Shown here in pieces: positions 43,907-53,832 of a DNA stretch of 64,000 bases. Position numbers and translations under genes: made by a program. This stretch comes from Nitrospira sp. (GTDB lineage Bacteria; Nitrospirota; Nitrospiria; Nitrospirales; Nitrospiraceae): assembly GCA_029194665.1 (NCBI GenBank), contig JARFXO010000001.1, forward strand, positions 62,001-126,000, read 5' to 3'. Each line of letters opens with the position of its first letter. Position 1 is the stretch's first letter. The notes under the pieces were generated by a model, which worked only from the letters and a program-made list of their open reading frames with translations, was not told the origin of the DNA and did not search any database.

Positions 43907-45650
43907 TCATTGTTGCCGCACGGCGGGCTTGGTCAGATCGTTGTACAAATGGTTATTCTCGGGATGCCCCGCGATGATCCCGCCGGCCCCGCCGGCGGGA
44001 GTCGATTTGTCAATCTTGACATATTGGAACGTCCCAAACGGTTGAATCTGCTCGTCCGAGGGCAATTGCTGCCGGTTCCACCCGCCGCCCAGGGCGCGGA
44101 TGAGGGCGACGGAGGAGCGCAGCAGGTCGGCCTTGATTTGCACCGCGTCGATGCGCGCCAGCAGCGTCTGGAGCTCGGCGTAAATGACTTCCAAACTGGA
44201 CGCCAGCCCGCCCTGGTACAGTTCGATGGTGAGATTCTGCGTTTTGAAGTACGCGCCCACGGCGGCGTCCTGCCGATCGGCCGCGAGGGTCAGGCGGTTC
44301 GTCAGAGTCAAATTGTTCTCGACCTCGCGAAACGCGTTGAGCACGGTCGACCGGTACAGATCCTCCATTTCGCGATAGGCCGCCCAGGCCTGGTTCAATT
44401 GGGCGCGGCGATAGCCCCCTTGGAACACCGGGAGCGACACGGCGGCGCCATAGGCCCAGAAACTATTGGCCAGCTTGACCAGATTGAAGCCGTCTTCAAA
44501 GCCGCCATCCGCCCGAAACGCAAGGTTGGGAAAAAACGCGGCCCGGGCGATCCCGACGGCCCGGCTGGCCTGGGCCATCCGGCGCTCACTGCCCGCGATG
44601 TCGGGCCGGCGCTCCAGCAAGGTGGCGGGCAGGGTCCGCGGCACCGTAAAGCTGGCGACCTGCAGTTCGTTGATCGGGTCAATCGTAAAACTGGTCGGCG
44701 TCACATTGAGCAGGATGGCGATCGCCTGTTCCGTCACTTGCCGTTGGGCTTGCACCTGCGCGAGTTTCGTCTGGGTGCTGTAGTACAGCGATTCCACCCG
44801 GGCGACATCGAGGGCGGACGCGATCGCGCCGGCAAACTGAGATTTGACGAGGTCGAGCGTGCTTTTGTAGAGGTCGATCGATTGCACGTAGATGGCGGTC
44901 TGGGCGTCGAAGCCCCGGAGGAGCCAATAGTCCGTCCCCACCTCCGCTTGAAGGCTCAGGCGGGCGAGACCCCAGTCGGCGGCCCGTTCTTGAGCGCGGT
45001 AGGTCTCCACCTGGGCGGTATTGCGAAGCGCCGACCATAAATCATACTCCCAGGAGGCCAACCCACCCAGTTCCATCGTGGCTTGTTGCAACGGGCTATT
45101 TTCTGGACGAAAGAGGCGCTCAAACGACTGCCGGTTGTGGGACCCGCCGAACTCGATCCCGATCTGCGGCAGGTATTGCGCCCGGGCCTTCATCATGATG
45201 TTACGGGCCTGCACGAACCGCTCGGCGGCGGCCTGGAGGTCCGGATTGGCCTCCATGGCCTGCTCGACGAGCTTATTCAGCACCGGATCGTTATACGCTT
45301 TCCACCAATCCGGGCGCAGTTCCGTATCCGACGGAGTGGCCTCCACGAAGGGACTGGAGCCATGCCACGACGCCGGTACGACGTATTGCGGCGGCTCATA
45401 GGTCGGCGCCAGATTGGCGCGCGGTAACCAATCACTGCACGCCGGCAGCAGGAGCGCCACCAGTACCAGGCTGCAGCGCTCCAGGCATGCGCGAACAAGA
45501 CACAATGTCTCCGATCTCGTTGGTCTTCTCATGGGTACACAATCGCTCCAATCTCTCGACGCTCAAATGTCATAACGGCTTCGCCGATGAGTCTTGCTTG
45601 GGTGCGGCCGCTTCCGGTGCCCGCTTCTCGCCCGTGACGAGATCGTAGCC
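43824..45650. repeat. Near-identical block shared with 54335-56161
   Basis: About 1.83 kb containing the whole outer-membrane factor gene and the last 25 or so codons of the adaptor gene is almost base-for-base the same in both modules at a constant offset of 10511. Similarity falls sharply at both borders, which suggests gene conversion or a recent duplication. Confidence 0.85.
43907..45532 (-). CDS. RND outer-membrane factor lipoprotein (NodT/CusC type), copy 1
   Basis: The protein has 541 residues. A lipoprotein signal peptide ends at LVLVALLLPAC (Cys 32). The TolC-like body carries two repeats of coiled-coil helices, marked by QAAAERFVQARNIMMKARAQ, LNQAWAAYREMEDLYRSTVL and ASSLEVIYAELQTLLARIDA. 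It forms the outer-membrane channel of the tripartite pump. It lies 37 bp after the adaptor gene. Its twin at 54418-56043 differs only in a couple of residues near the signal peptide. Confidence 0.9.
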   Translation of the reverse strand: MRRPTRSETLCLVRACLERCSLVLVALLLPACSDWLPRANLAPTYEPPQYVVPASWHGSSPFVEATPSDTELRPDWWKAYNDPVLNKLVEQAMEANPDLQAAAERFVQARNIMMKARAQYLPQIGIEFGGSHNRQSFERLFRPENSPLQQATMELGGLASWEYDLWSALRNTAQVETYRAQERAADWGLARLSLQAEVGTDYWLLRGFDAQTAIYVQSIDLYKSTLDLVKSQFAGAIASALDVARVESLYYSTQTKLAQVQAQRQVTEQAIAILLNVTPTSFTIDPINELQVASFTVPRTLPATLLERRPDIAGSERRMAQASRAVGIARAAFFPNLAFRADGGFEDGFNLVKLANSFWAYGAAVSLPVFQGGYRRAQLNQAWAAYREMEDLYRSTVLNAFREVENNLTLTNRLTLAADRQDAAVGAYFKTQNLTIELYQGGLASSLEVIYAELQTLLARIDAVQIKADLLRSSVALIRALGGGWNRQQLPSDEQIQPFGTFQYVKIDKSTPAGGAGGIIAGHPENNHLYNDLTKPAVRQQ

Positions 45651-46796
45651 GGGAGCGGGTGTGACGATGCGCACCTTGGTGCCTTCGAGCAACGCGGCGC
45701 TGGGGTTGTTCACGATGCGGTCGCTGGTCGAAATCCCATCTGTTACTTCGACGGTGTTGTCGAGAATTCTGGCGACAGCAATCGGCTTGAAGTGCACCTG
45801 GTCGTCCTCCGTTACCACGGCCACCTGCGTGCCATGTTCCTGGAACACCATCGCGCTCGACGGAATCGTCAGCATCTTTTTTTCGACCGGCGCGGTGATA
45901 CGAACAGTCGCATACGATCCGGGCCAGAGGGCACGGTCATCGTTTTCGATCGTAAAGATCGTGACCGCAGTGCGTGTGCTCACATCGAATCCCTTGGCGA
46001 CAGTCAGAAACTGGGCCGTAAAATGCCGATTAGGAAATTGCGGTACGGTCACGTCGGCCGTCAAGCCAGGCTTCAGAAAAGGCCCGAACGTCTCCGGCAC
46101 ACTGACGAACAAGCGCATCTTGGTGACGTCGGCTACGGTAAAGAGGTCCCTGATGGCGCCTGCGCTTCCTTCCGGACTCGCTTCTTTATTGACATAGTTG
46201 CCGACGTTGATGTTGCGCGCGGTCACCACACCCTCAAAGGGGGCGACGATCGTCTTGAACCGGATCAGCGCCTCGAAGTTCCTGACGTTCTGTTCCGAAG
46301 CCTTGACTCGCGCCTGTTGTGCTTTTGCCTCTTGAACCTGCACCGAGATCGACTGCTCGGAGACCGCCTGATTTGGCCGCAACGCCACATAGCGTTTCGC
46401 GGTCAGTTCAGCCAGAACATACTTGGCGCGCTCGGTGTCAAGATCCGCCTTGGCTTGGGAATATTGTGCGTCGAGCGCCGGGGCGTTGATCTCAGCAAGG
46501 ACCTCGCCCTCTTTCACCTGTGCGCCGTAATCCTTGTGCCACATCTTCACATAACCGGAGACCTGCGCGAAGATCTGCGCCTCGTACCAGGCTTGTATAT
46601 TGCCGGGAAGCGTAATGGTGTCAGTCGCTTCGCCTGGACGCGCCTGCGTGAGGGCCACCGCCGGTATGGCGCGTTCAAGGGTGTTCACCTGCAACGCCGC
46701 AGCTGCTTGCTGCTCTCCATAGAATCGGTAGCCAATATAGAGCGTACACAAGAGAATGGCCACAACCACAATGCCTTTGCCACGTAAATTGTTCAT
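45570..46796 (-). CDS. RND periplasmic adaptor (membrane fusion protein), copy 1
   Basis: The protein has 408 residues. An N-terminal membrane anchor (GIVVVAILLCTLYIGYRFY) precedes the lipoyl half-motif IYAQVSGYVKMW-like segment (seen as IFAQVSGYVKMWHKDYGAQV). An alpha-helical hairpin follows (DLDTERAKYVLAELTAKRYV onward), then the second lipoyl half IVAPFEGVVTARNINVGNYV and beta-barrel domains. It bridges permease and outer-membrane channel. One base separates it from the permease stop. Its middle differs clearly from copy 2, while the last 25 or so residues are nearly the same. Confidence 0.9.
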   Translation of the reverse strand: MNNLRGKGIVVVAILLCTLYIGYRFYGEQQAAAALQVNTLERAIPAVALTQARPGEATDTITLPGNIQAWYEAQIFAQVSGYVKMWHKDYGAQVKEGEVLAEINAPALDAQYSQAKADLDTERAKYVLAELTAKRYVALRPNQAVSEQSISVQVQEAKAQQARVKASEQNVRNFEALIRFKTIVAPFEGVVTARNINVGNYVNKEASPEGSAGAIRDLFTVADVTKMRLFVSVPETFGPFLKPGLTADVTVPQFPNRHFTAQFLTVAKGFDVSTRTAVTIFTIENDDRALWPGSYATVRITAPVEKKMLTIPSSAMVFQEHGTQVAVVTEDDQVHFKPIAVARILDNTVEVTDGISTSDRIVNNPSAALLEGTKVRIVTPAPGYDLVTGEKRAPEAAAPKQDSSAKPL

Positions 46797-46797
46797 G

Positions 46798-49700
46798 TTA
46801 GATAGCCTCCTTTTGAGGAACGGTTCGTCGGTGATAGATCATGGCGTACACGCAGGGAACGAAAAACAGGGTGAACAGGGTCGCGACGGCCAGTCCGCCC
46901 ATCACGGCGCGACCAAGCGGCGCATTTGGTGAATTCCCCATCGACATCGGCAACATCCCGATGATCATGGCTGCGGCGGTCATGAGGACCGGTCGAATAC
47001 GAGCCGTGCCGGCCTCCAGGGCGGCTCGGAGCGCGTCGCCATGGGCGGCCAGCCGCTCGCGTGCGAAGGCGACGAGCAGGATCGAATTGGCCGTTGCGGT
47101 ACCCATGGTCATGATGGCCCCCATGAAAGCAGGGACGGAAATATTCGTATGGGTGGTGAAGAGCGCCCAAGCGATACCGGCCAAGGCGCCGAACAGGGCC
47201 GTCACGATGATGAGGGGATCAAGCCACGACTGGAAGTTGATGACGATGAGGAGGTACACCAGCACGACCGCGGCGATGAGACCGACGAACATTTCATGAA
47301 GGGCGTCGTGCATCAGCTCGGCCTGGCCGTGGATCTCGACGGCTGCGCTTTGGGGAGTCTCGTCTTTCATTTCATGGATCACCTTCTGGACATCCTCTAG
47401 AACTGAACCGAGGTCGCGTCCTTCGTTCGACACGTAGATGTCGTAGAGCGGCATGATATTTCCGTGAGTGATCACTCCCGGAGTTCCCATCGCTGAAATG
47501 TTGGCTAGGTTGCCGAGCAGTTGCACATCGTTGCCTTCCGATGAGTCGACATTAGAGTGAGTGACCGGAACGGTCATCAGATCTTTAATGCTGGTGAGTT
47601 GGGGTTGCGGTGTATAGACATTGATCCGATAGGACATGCCCGTCGTGCGATCGAGCCAATACTTTTGATCGACCTGTTGGCTGCCGGCGGTCGTCACAAG
47701 CATGTTGTTCCCGATGGCTGTCTGGTCCATGTCCATGCCGAGTGCGAACCTGCGATTGGCTTCGACGAGCATGGTCGGCGTGCGCATCGTTTGATGGACT
47801 ACCACGTTGCTGGCGCCGGGGATCTTGCGGAACTTGTCCGCCAATTTTTGGGCAAACTCATAGTTGGCGTACCGCTCCGGGCCGTTCACCTGCACGTCGA
47901 TCGGGGAAGGTGAACCGAAGTTAAGAATCTTGTCGGTCAGATCCGCAGGCTGGAACGTGAATTCGGTGCCCGGATAGCGCTCTTCCAGGCCCTTGCTGAG
48001 AATTCGTCGGTACTCCCACACCGGCGACTTTTCGTTCTTCAGGGCAATAGTCAGATCGCAATCTTGAGAGCCGATCGTCGGAGTCGGAATGAAGGCAAGG
48101 TTATGGGCCCCCACCGGCAGACCGCAATTACTGATGATGTCTTTGACCTGGCCCTTCAACATATCCTCGACGTCATGGGAGGCGAGCGAAGCGATGCGCC
48201 CGGCCGCCTCAAGGCGTGTGCCGAGCGGCGCCCGCATATGCATCTGCAGGATGCCTGACTTGACCTCGGGGAAGAACTCACGTCCGTTGTAGTAAAAGAG
48301 GATGAGAGATCCGGTCGCGATCACCATCGAGACGACGACGAAACGGCCACGATGGTTGATCGACTGTTCGAGCCGCGCCGTATACGAGTCACGGAACCGG
48401 TCGAAACCGCGCTGGAACGCGTCTTGGAAGCGAACAAAGGGATTCCGTGACGGTTTCCCTTCGGAGTGACCGCCGTGCGCCTGGTGTTCCCTCAAAATAT
48501 ATTTTGCCAATGTCGGCACCAAGGTGTACGTCAGGACGAATGAAGCCACTACTGCGATGATGACCGCTTTTGCCATCGGGGGAAACACCCAGCCGGATAC
48601 GCCGCTCAGATGGAACAGTGGGACCCAGACGATCGTAATGGCGAGTGTGGCAACGAAGGTTGGAAGTATGATCTGACCGGCGGCATCGAGGATCGCGGTC
48701 TCCACCGGTTTGCCCTCGGCGAGGTGGGTATCGATATTCTCGATCATGACCGCGGCATTGTCGACGAGAATGCCGACGGCCAAGGCCAATCCGCCCAAGG
48801 TCATGATGTTGATCGATTCCTCGAGCCAATGCAGGCCGATGAGGGCGCTGAGAATGGAAAGCGGGATTGACGTCAGAACGATGACGGTCGGCCGCCAGGA
48901 ACCCAGGAGCAGCAGGACGATGAGGCCGACCAGCGCAGCTGCGATCATCATCTCATGAAGCACATCGGCGATGGCCTCCTTGACGAAACTCGAGGCGTCG
49001 AGGATCATCTTGACCTTGACCCCCTGAGGCACGACCTTTTCAATGCGCGGGATCATTTCCCTGATCCCATCGACGACCTCCAAGGTAGATGCTTCGCTGC
49101 TCTTCATGACCACGATGATGACCGCTTGTTGACCGTCTACCAGCACACTGTTCGTTTGCACCCGGCCCGCGAGGCGCACCGACGCGACGTCGCGCAGATG
49201 AATGAAGGCATTGCCGTCTCGCTTGATCGGGATATCATCGAAATCCGTGATCTTCAATGGAGATGCGTTCGTCAATACGATCCAGTCGGTGGACTTAATC
49301 TTGATGTCACCACCGGGAAGCACGAGATTCTGCCTATCGAGAGCTTCATGGACGTCCGAGGGGGAGAGGTGCCGGGCAAGCAATTTCTGCTGGTCAAGGT
49401 TGACCATGACTTGCATATCCTGGCCGCCGTATGGGTGGGGCAGGATCGCGCCCGGTATCGTGACCAGCAAAGGACGGATCCGCATGATGCAGAGGTTATA
49501 GAGCTCCGCCGGGGTCAGCGTATCCGAAGTGACTTGCAACGTGGCCACCGGCACTTGGGACGGGAACAGACGCATGACCATAGGGGGAGAAATATCAGGC
49601 GGCAGCGCTTTAACGGCAGTTTGGGCGATTGCCGCGATATCTGCTTCGCTGCCGGCGAGATCGACTCCGTCCTGAAGAAAAATGTTGATGATGCTGAAAC

Positions 49701-49965
49701 CAAAGAACGAGTGGCTATGGATACGTTTGATCCCTTCTACAGTCGAGGTGAGGAAGCGCTCGAATACGAAGGTGATTCGTCCCTCGACATCCTGCGGCAT
49801 CAGTCCATCGTAGGCCCAGACGACGGAGCTGACAGGAATTTGGATAACCGGAAAGACGTCAGTCGGTGCCTCGAGGACCGCCATCGCCCCGAACACCACG
49901 ATAACGATCGCCAGCACAACGAATGTGTAGGGTCTGCGCAAGGCAATGTGGACTAGCTGTTTCAT
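46798..49965 (-). CDS. RND efflux permease, full length
   Basis: The protein has 1055 residues from the ATG at 49965, where the typical RND start MKQLVHIALRRPYTFVVLAI begins. Twelve membrane helices and two large periplasmic loops are present. In helix 4 the sequence is GILVDNAAVMIENID, so the pair equivalent to AcrB D407/D408 is D-N. In helix 10 GTATANSILLVAFAR has no Lys where AcrB has K940. The family exports drugs, metals or metabolites with proton motive force; the substrate is not predictable. It heads an operon with adaptor, outer-membrane factor and PII-like genes. Confidence 0.92.
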   Translation of the reverse strand: MKQLVHIALRRPYTFVVLAIVIVVFGAMAVLEAPTDVFPVIQIPVSSVVWAYDGLMPQDVEGRITFVFERFLTSTVEGIKRIHSHSFFGFSIINIFLQDGVDLAGSEADIAAIAQTAVKALPPDISPPMVMRLFPSQVPVATLQVTSDTLTPAELYNLCIMRIRPLLVTIPGAILPHPYGGQDMQVMVNLDQQKLLARHLSPSDVHEALDRQNLVLPGGDIKIKSTDWIVLTNASPLKITDFDDIPIKRDGNAFIHLRDVASVRLAGRVQTNSVLVDGQQAVIIVVMKSSEASTLEVVDGIREMIPRIEKVVPQGVKVKMILDASSFVKEAIADVLHEMMIAAALVGLIVLLLLGSWRPTVIVLTSIPLSILSALIGLHWLEESINIMTLGGLALAVGILVDNAAVMIENIDTHLAEGKPVETAILDAAGQIILPTFVATLAITIVWVPLFHLSGVSGWVFPPMAKAVIIAVVASFVLTYTLVPTLAKYILREHQAHGGHSEGKPSRNPFVRFQDAFQRGFDRFRDSYTARLEQSINHRGRFVVVSMVIATGSLILFYYNGREFFPEVKSGILQMHMRAPLGTRLEAAGRIASLASHDVEDMLKGQVKDIISNCGLPVGAHNLAFIPTPTIGSQDCDLTIALKNEKSPVWEYRRILSKGLEERYPGTEFTFQPADLTDKILNFGSPSPIDVQVNGPERYANYEFAQKLADKFRKIPGASNVVVHQTMRTPTMLVEANRRFALGMDMDQTAIGNNMLVTTAGSQQVDQKYWLDRTTGMSYRINVYTPQPQLTSIKDLMTVPVTHSNVDSSEGNDVQLLGNLANISAMGTPGVITHGNIMPLYDIYVSNEGRDLGSVLEDVQKVIHEMKDETPQSAAVEIHGQAELMHDALHEMFVGLIAAVVLVYLLIVINFQSWLDPLIIVTALFGALAGIAWALFTTHTNISVPAFMGAIMTMGTATANSILLVAFARERLAAHGDALRAALEAGTARIRPVLMTAAAMIIGMLPMSMGNSPNAPLGRAVMGGLAVATLFTLFFVPCVYAMIYHRRTVPQKEAI

Positions 49966-50738
49966 ATGAGAGGGCTCTCCATATATCGAAGTTATTATTC
50001 TGTCAGAAGTGTAAGTCCGCTTTGCGGCCTTCGAACTCACACTGTCCCACCTTGGTTTACCTGTCTTTAACCTCTATAGAACCTATTGCGAGACAAGAGC
50101 ATCGTCGAAAAGAAATTCCCAAACCATGGTTCATGACCGAACTACTTAGCAAGGTGTCTGCCTGGCATGCCATGACACACAAGCGTGCCAATTCGTTACA
50201 AATGAAACGTGTCACAATTGCACACTGTGTCAAAGGTATCCGGTCGTAATAAATAAGAGGCTCAATGAATGGACGACCGACTCAATATCTTAGCGGTTGT
50301 GTTGGCATTTTGCCCCGAGCGAGGTTCGCCTCATCGCCTTGAACTACGATCAGAAACACGAGCGAGAAGCAGTCTATTCATACCTGGGTTTATGCCTTCC
50401 CTGACGCACGAAAAGGCATCGATACCTGCGGCCGGTTAATGGAAACATGTGCGTGTTGAGAAGGTGCTGTACGTGCGATAACGCTCGTTTACCATGATTT
50501 ATACATTACGAACTATGCGTTGATCGTGAAGTTATCGCTTAATCAGTCATTGTTGAACGATGCTGTGTCAGGATCATGTTTTGCAGGTTGTGTCATTGTG
50601 GCATTGTCTGACTGTGCAGGAATACTGAGGTCAAAGAGCTAGATTCGCTTATTTTCAAATGACACAGTGACTTCCCAACTATAGAGCTGAAACAATGTCC
50701 TGTTACTTCAGCTAAGTAACTGGCTGGAGATACTCCGA
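49966..50738. other. Divergent regulatory region between RND operon 1 and kinase gene
   Basis: This 773-bp AT-richer gap has no gene. It contains repeated TGTGTCA/TGACACA heptamers listed separately. It must hold the promoters of both the RND operon and the kinase-regulator pair. No exact sigma-54 box (GG-N10-GC) was found on reading, so the target of the regulator is unresolved. Confidence 0.5.
50173..50670. promoter_or_regulatory. Cluster of TGTGTCA/TGACACA sites
   Basis: Exact heptamers lie at 50173-50179, 50226-50232, 50564-50570, 50589-50595 and 50660-50666, and a related GTGTCAC at 50209-50215. Chance would give about 0.1 such exact heptamers in this length. Two are part of longer inverted forms (CACTGTGTCA, TGACACAGTGA). 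The same motif as a perfect palindrome, GACACTGTGTC, is at 62399-62409 before the second regulator copy. It is a candidate binding site for the sigma-54 regulator. Confidence 0.55.
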
Positions 50739-52418
50739 ATGTCATCGAACCTATTACAGATGTATAAGTATAGGGAGGGAACGTTTGACGAGGGCGAGAT
50801 GTTCAAGAAGTGGTTCAAGTTCGACGGCATCATGGCTTGGTTCATCGTCACCGGAGCCATGCTTGTCGGACTGTCGATCAGCCTCATGACACTCCTTGAA
50901 AGCGACATCGTTAATCGGGCAGGAGCGGAAAATCGCCAGGTCGCGTTTCTGCGCATTTCCGAGTTCGTGGGCAATATGATCGGCAGGACAGGAGGAATCG
51001 AGGATGTGACCGTTCTTCAAGAACTGATCCAGGACGTCCGCGAGATCCGCCCTCGAATCCTGCGTCTCTCTGTGTTTGAAATCACGCCCTCATCCAGTTT
51101 CCTCATTGTGAGCACGGATCCGAATGTGCCACCTCAGACGTTAGACCGGCAGGAGCGAGCTGAGATCGAAGCGGGACGCCCGATCATGCAACTCGATGAA
51201 TCATCGGCAGAGCGGGCTTGGCGCATTACGGCCCCGATTGCGATCGACGGCAAAGTCGTCGGTGCGTTGCGTGGTCTGTTTTCGGTGCAGGAGTATGATG
51301 ATCTCATCAAGCAGGAAATCGAGCTGGCCAAAGGGATCGGCATCGGCGTCGTCCTCGTCGCATCGTTGACCTTTTTGCTGTTGATCCATGTCAAGATCCA
51401 TCGGCCGGTTCACCGACTCTTGTATGCCATGCAGAACGTGGAGGCTGGAGATCTATCCAGCCATGTAGCGACCACAGGCCCTGTTGAAATTCGAGAGGTG
51501 ACGGGTCAATTCAACCGCATGCTTGATCGCGTGCGAGAAGCCGGATTAGAGAAGGATCGTCTCCTGGATGAGATTCGGCATTTCAACCAGACGCTGCAGA
51601 AGCGGGTCGCAGAGGCCACAGCGGAGCTGCAGCGAGCCAACAGTGAGCTGGTCGAGGCGAGGCTCGCGGTGGAAGAAAGTCAACGATTGGCCGCTCTGGG
51701 AGAGTTGTCCGCCACAATGGCCCATGAATTGGGCAACCCATTAAACGCGCTCTCCGGCCATTTGCAAATGCTCACCCATGCCGGCGAATCCTCGAACCGG
51801 CAGCGACACCTTGCCGTCATTCGATCCGAGGTCGATCGCATGGTCGCAATCATCAGGCAGGTCTTGGATCAGACTCGTGTACGTCTCCGGTCGGCACCGA
51901 TCAACCTCAATGGCACCATCCAAGAAGTGTTGTCCCTGCTTTCACCGGATGTGCAAAAGCAGCGCGTGACGGTGAAGACGGACTTACAAGCGGATCTCCC
52001 GCCGGTCGCCGGCGACCCCCGTGCCTTGCATGGGCTGCTGTTCAACTTGGCCGTCAACGCCGTCCAGGCTATGCCGTCCGGTGGGAAATTGACCATCAGG
52101 ACGCACACCGTCTGCAGGACGGAGCTTCCAGGAACCGTTATCGTGAATGAAGGTGCGGTCGTCAACGGCACGGTGGTCCGCTTGACCATCGCCGACACCG
52201 GCAACGGGATTCCTCCTGAACACCTATCACGGATATTTGAGCCGTTTTTCACGACGCGACACGAGCAGGGCGGAACAGGACTTGGGTTGGCGATCTGCCA
52301 CCGCGTGGTGACGGACAGCGGCGGCAGCCTGGCCGTAAAGAGCGGGGTCGGACAGGGTACGGAGTTCACGGTGGACCTGCCTATGTGGAAAGAGCGGGAG
52401 ATCCGAAAACGCCCATGA
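50739..52418 (+). CDS. Sensor histidine kinase of the efflux module
   Basis: The protein has 559 residues: membrane helix 1 at about 31-54, a periplasmic sensor region of about 145 residues, helix 2 at about 197-218, then HAMP. The dimerisation domain LAALGELSATMAHELGNPLN has phospho-acceptor H329. The ATPase domain has NLAVNAVQAMPSGG (N box), IADTGNGIPPEHLSRIFEPF and GGTGLGLAICHRVV. It resembles NtrB/ZraS-type kinases that pair with sigma-54 regulators. A GGAG precedes the start at 9 bp. The stop overlaps the regulator gene by four bases. Confidence 0.9.
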   Translation: MSSNLLQMYKYREGTFDEGEMFKKWFKFDGIMAWFIVTGAMLVGLSISLMTLLESDIVNRAGAENRQVAFLRISEFVGNMIGRTGGIEDVTVLQELIQDVREIRPRILRLSVFEITPSSSFLIVSTDPNVPPQTLDRQERAEIEAGRPIMQLDESSAERAWRITAPIAIDGKVVGALRGLFSVQEYDDLIKQEIELAKGIGIGVVLVASLTFLLLIHVKIHRPVHRLLYAMQNVEAGDLSSHVATTGPVEIREVTGQFNRMLDRVREAGLEKDRLLDEIRHFNQTLQKRVAEATAELQRANSELVEARLAVEESQRLAALGELSATMAHELGNPLNALSGHLQMLTHAGESSNRQRHLAVIRSEVDRMVAIIRQVLDQTRVRLRSAPINLNGTIQEVLSLLSPDVQKQRVTVKTDLQADLPPVAGDPRALHGLLFNLAVNAVQAMPSGGKLTIRTHTVCRTELPGTVIVNEGAVVNGTVVRLTIADTGNGIPPEHLSRIFEPFFTTRHEQGGTGLGLAICHRVVTDSGGSLAVKSGVGQGTEFTVDLPMWKEREIRKRP

Positions 52419-53818
52419 GTGGCTTGCCTTCAATCCTGGTCGTGGATGACGACCAGCAGAATCGAGAGATGTTGGCCGAAGCCTTGAGCCAAGTCGGCTT
52501 TGACGTGGACATCGCCCGTGACGGCGCGGAAGCCCTGAACAAGGCCAATGAGGTGATGTACGATGCCGTCTTGAGCGACATCCGCATGGCCCCATTGTCC
52601 GGTTTGGATTTGTTGAATTCGTTCCGCAAGACTATGCCGGAGATGCCGATTGTCCTGTTGACCGCGTTCGGGTCCGTCGACACGGCGATCCAAGCCATGA
52701 AGCAAGGGGCTTATAATTACATCACCAAACCGGTCAATCTCGAAGAGCTCGTGTTCACCATGACGCGCGCCGTCGAGCACCGGCGCCTGATCGAGGACAA
52801 TCGGACGCTTCAGCGTGCGTTCAGTGAACGGCCGCGGACCGCCTCGTTGATCGGGCAAAGCAAGAAAATGGTCGAGGTGTTCAAACTCGTCGGACGAGTC
52901 TCTCGCAGCCGGACCGCCGTGTTGATTCAGGGGGAGAGCGGGACGGGCAAGGAACTCATCGCCCGCGCCATCCACGACAACAGCCCCCGGGCCACGCACC
53001 GGTTCGTCGCCGTGAACTGCAGTGCGATTCCCGACTCCTTGCTCGAAAGCGAGCTCTTCGGCCACATCAAGGGGTCGTTTACCGGGGCCCATATCTTACG
53101 GCGGGGCTTGCTGGAGGAGGCGAGCGGCGGGACCTTCTTCTTGGACGAAGTCGGCGATCTCTCGTCGGCTGGACAGGCCAAACTGCTGCGCGTCCTCCAG
53201 GAAGGAGAAGTCCGACGGATCGGGAGCAACGAGTCGGTACGGGTGGATGTGCGGATCATCGCCGCGTCGCGCCGGAATCTGGCCGACTTGATCGAGGCCG
53301 GTCGGTTTCGAGAGGATCTGCTCTATCGGCTGAACACGGTCAACATTTTCATCCCGCCGCTCCGGGAGCGGCCTGAAGACATTCCCTTACTGGCCGAGTT
53401 CTTTCTCGCCCGCTACGGCGATGAGAAGGAAGTTCCCGTCACGTCCTTTTCCCCTGCCGCGATGCGTGCGCTGACGGGCTATGCGTGGCCGGGCAATGTG
53501 CGTGAGTTAGAGCACGTCGTGGAACGGGCGGTGGCGCTGGCCTCGCACGCAATCCTCTCTATCGACGACCTGCCGCCCGAAGTCCTGCAGACTAACGGCA
53601 ATCATGGGGACCGCGTCGAGATTTTACCCGGCACACTCAAGGCTCTGCAGCGGGACCAGGTGCTCAAGATGCTGGAGTCCGCGCAGGGCAACAAGGAGCG
53701 GACGGCACGTTTACTCGGCATCAGTCGGCGTACGCTGTACCGGCTCCTCGACCGATACGGACTCGGCAAAACGCGGCTTTCGACCGAGGTCGATGTTTCG
53801 GATCCGACCGGTTCCTGA
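52415..53818 (+). CDS. Sigma-54-dependent response regulator (NtrC/ZraR type), copy 1
   Basis: The protein has 467 residues. The receiver domain has VVDDDQQNREM and phosphoacceptor D55 in LSDIRM. The AAA+ domain has Walker A GESGTGKE (about 173-180), the sigma-54 contact loop GSFTGA at 220-225 (GAFTGA in most relatives), Walker B GGTFFLDEVGDLS and an arginine-finger region. A Fis-type HTH lies at the end (RTARLLGISRRTLYRLLDRY). It activates sigma-54 promoters, probably those of the neighbouring RND operons. The ATG overlaps the kinase stop (ATGA). Confidence 0.93.
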   Translation: MSGLPSILVVDDDQQNREMLAEALSQVGFDVDIARDGAEALNKANEVMYDAVLSDIRMAPLSGLDLLNSFRKTMPEMPIVLLTAFGSVDTAIQAMKQGAYNYITKPVNLEELVFTMTRAVEHRRLIEDNRTLQRAFSERPRTASLIGQSKKMVEVFKLVGRVSRSRTAVLIQGESGTGKELIARAIHDNSPRATHRFVAVNCSAIPDSLLESELFGHIKGSFTGAHILRRGLLEEASGGTFFLDEVGDLSSAGQAKLLRVLQEGEVRRIGSNESVRVDVRIIAASRRNLADLIEAGRFREDLLYRLNTVNIFIPPLRERPEDIPLLAEFFLARYGDEKEVPVTSFSPAAMRALTGYAWPGNVRELEHVVERAVALASHAILSIDDLPPEVLQTNGNHGDRVEILPGTLKALQRDQVLKMLESAQGNKERTARLLGISRRTLYRLLDRYGLGKTRLSTEVDVSDPTGS

Positions 53819-53832
53819 TCCTGGGCGGTGCG

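Noticed and set aside
43775-45040. Long plus-strand open frame of 421 codons opposite the outer-membrane factor gene (and its twin at 54355-55551)
   Set aside because: It is the antisense shadow of the GC-rich efflux gene: low-complexity Arg/Gly/His-rich protein, no recognisable domain. The minus-strand gene has a lipobox and the full family pattern.
48955-49956. Plus-strand 333-codon frame opposite the full-length permease
   Set aside because: Charged low-complexity composition without motifs; the permease on the minus strand explains the open frame.
49966-50738. Sigma-54 promoter for the RND operon or kinase gene
   Set aside because: Several GGCA and TGC words occur, but none with the GG-N10-GC spacing on either strand where I checked.
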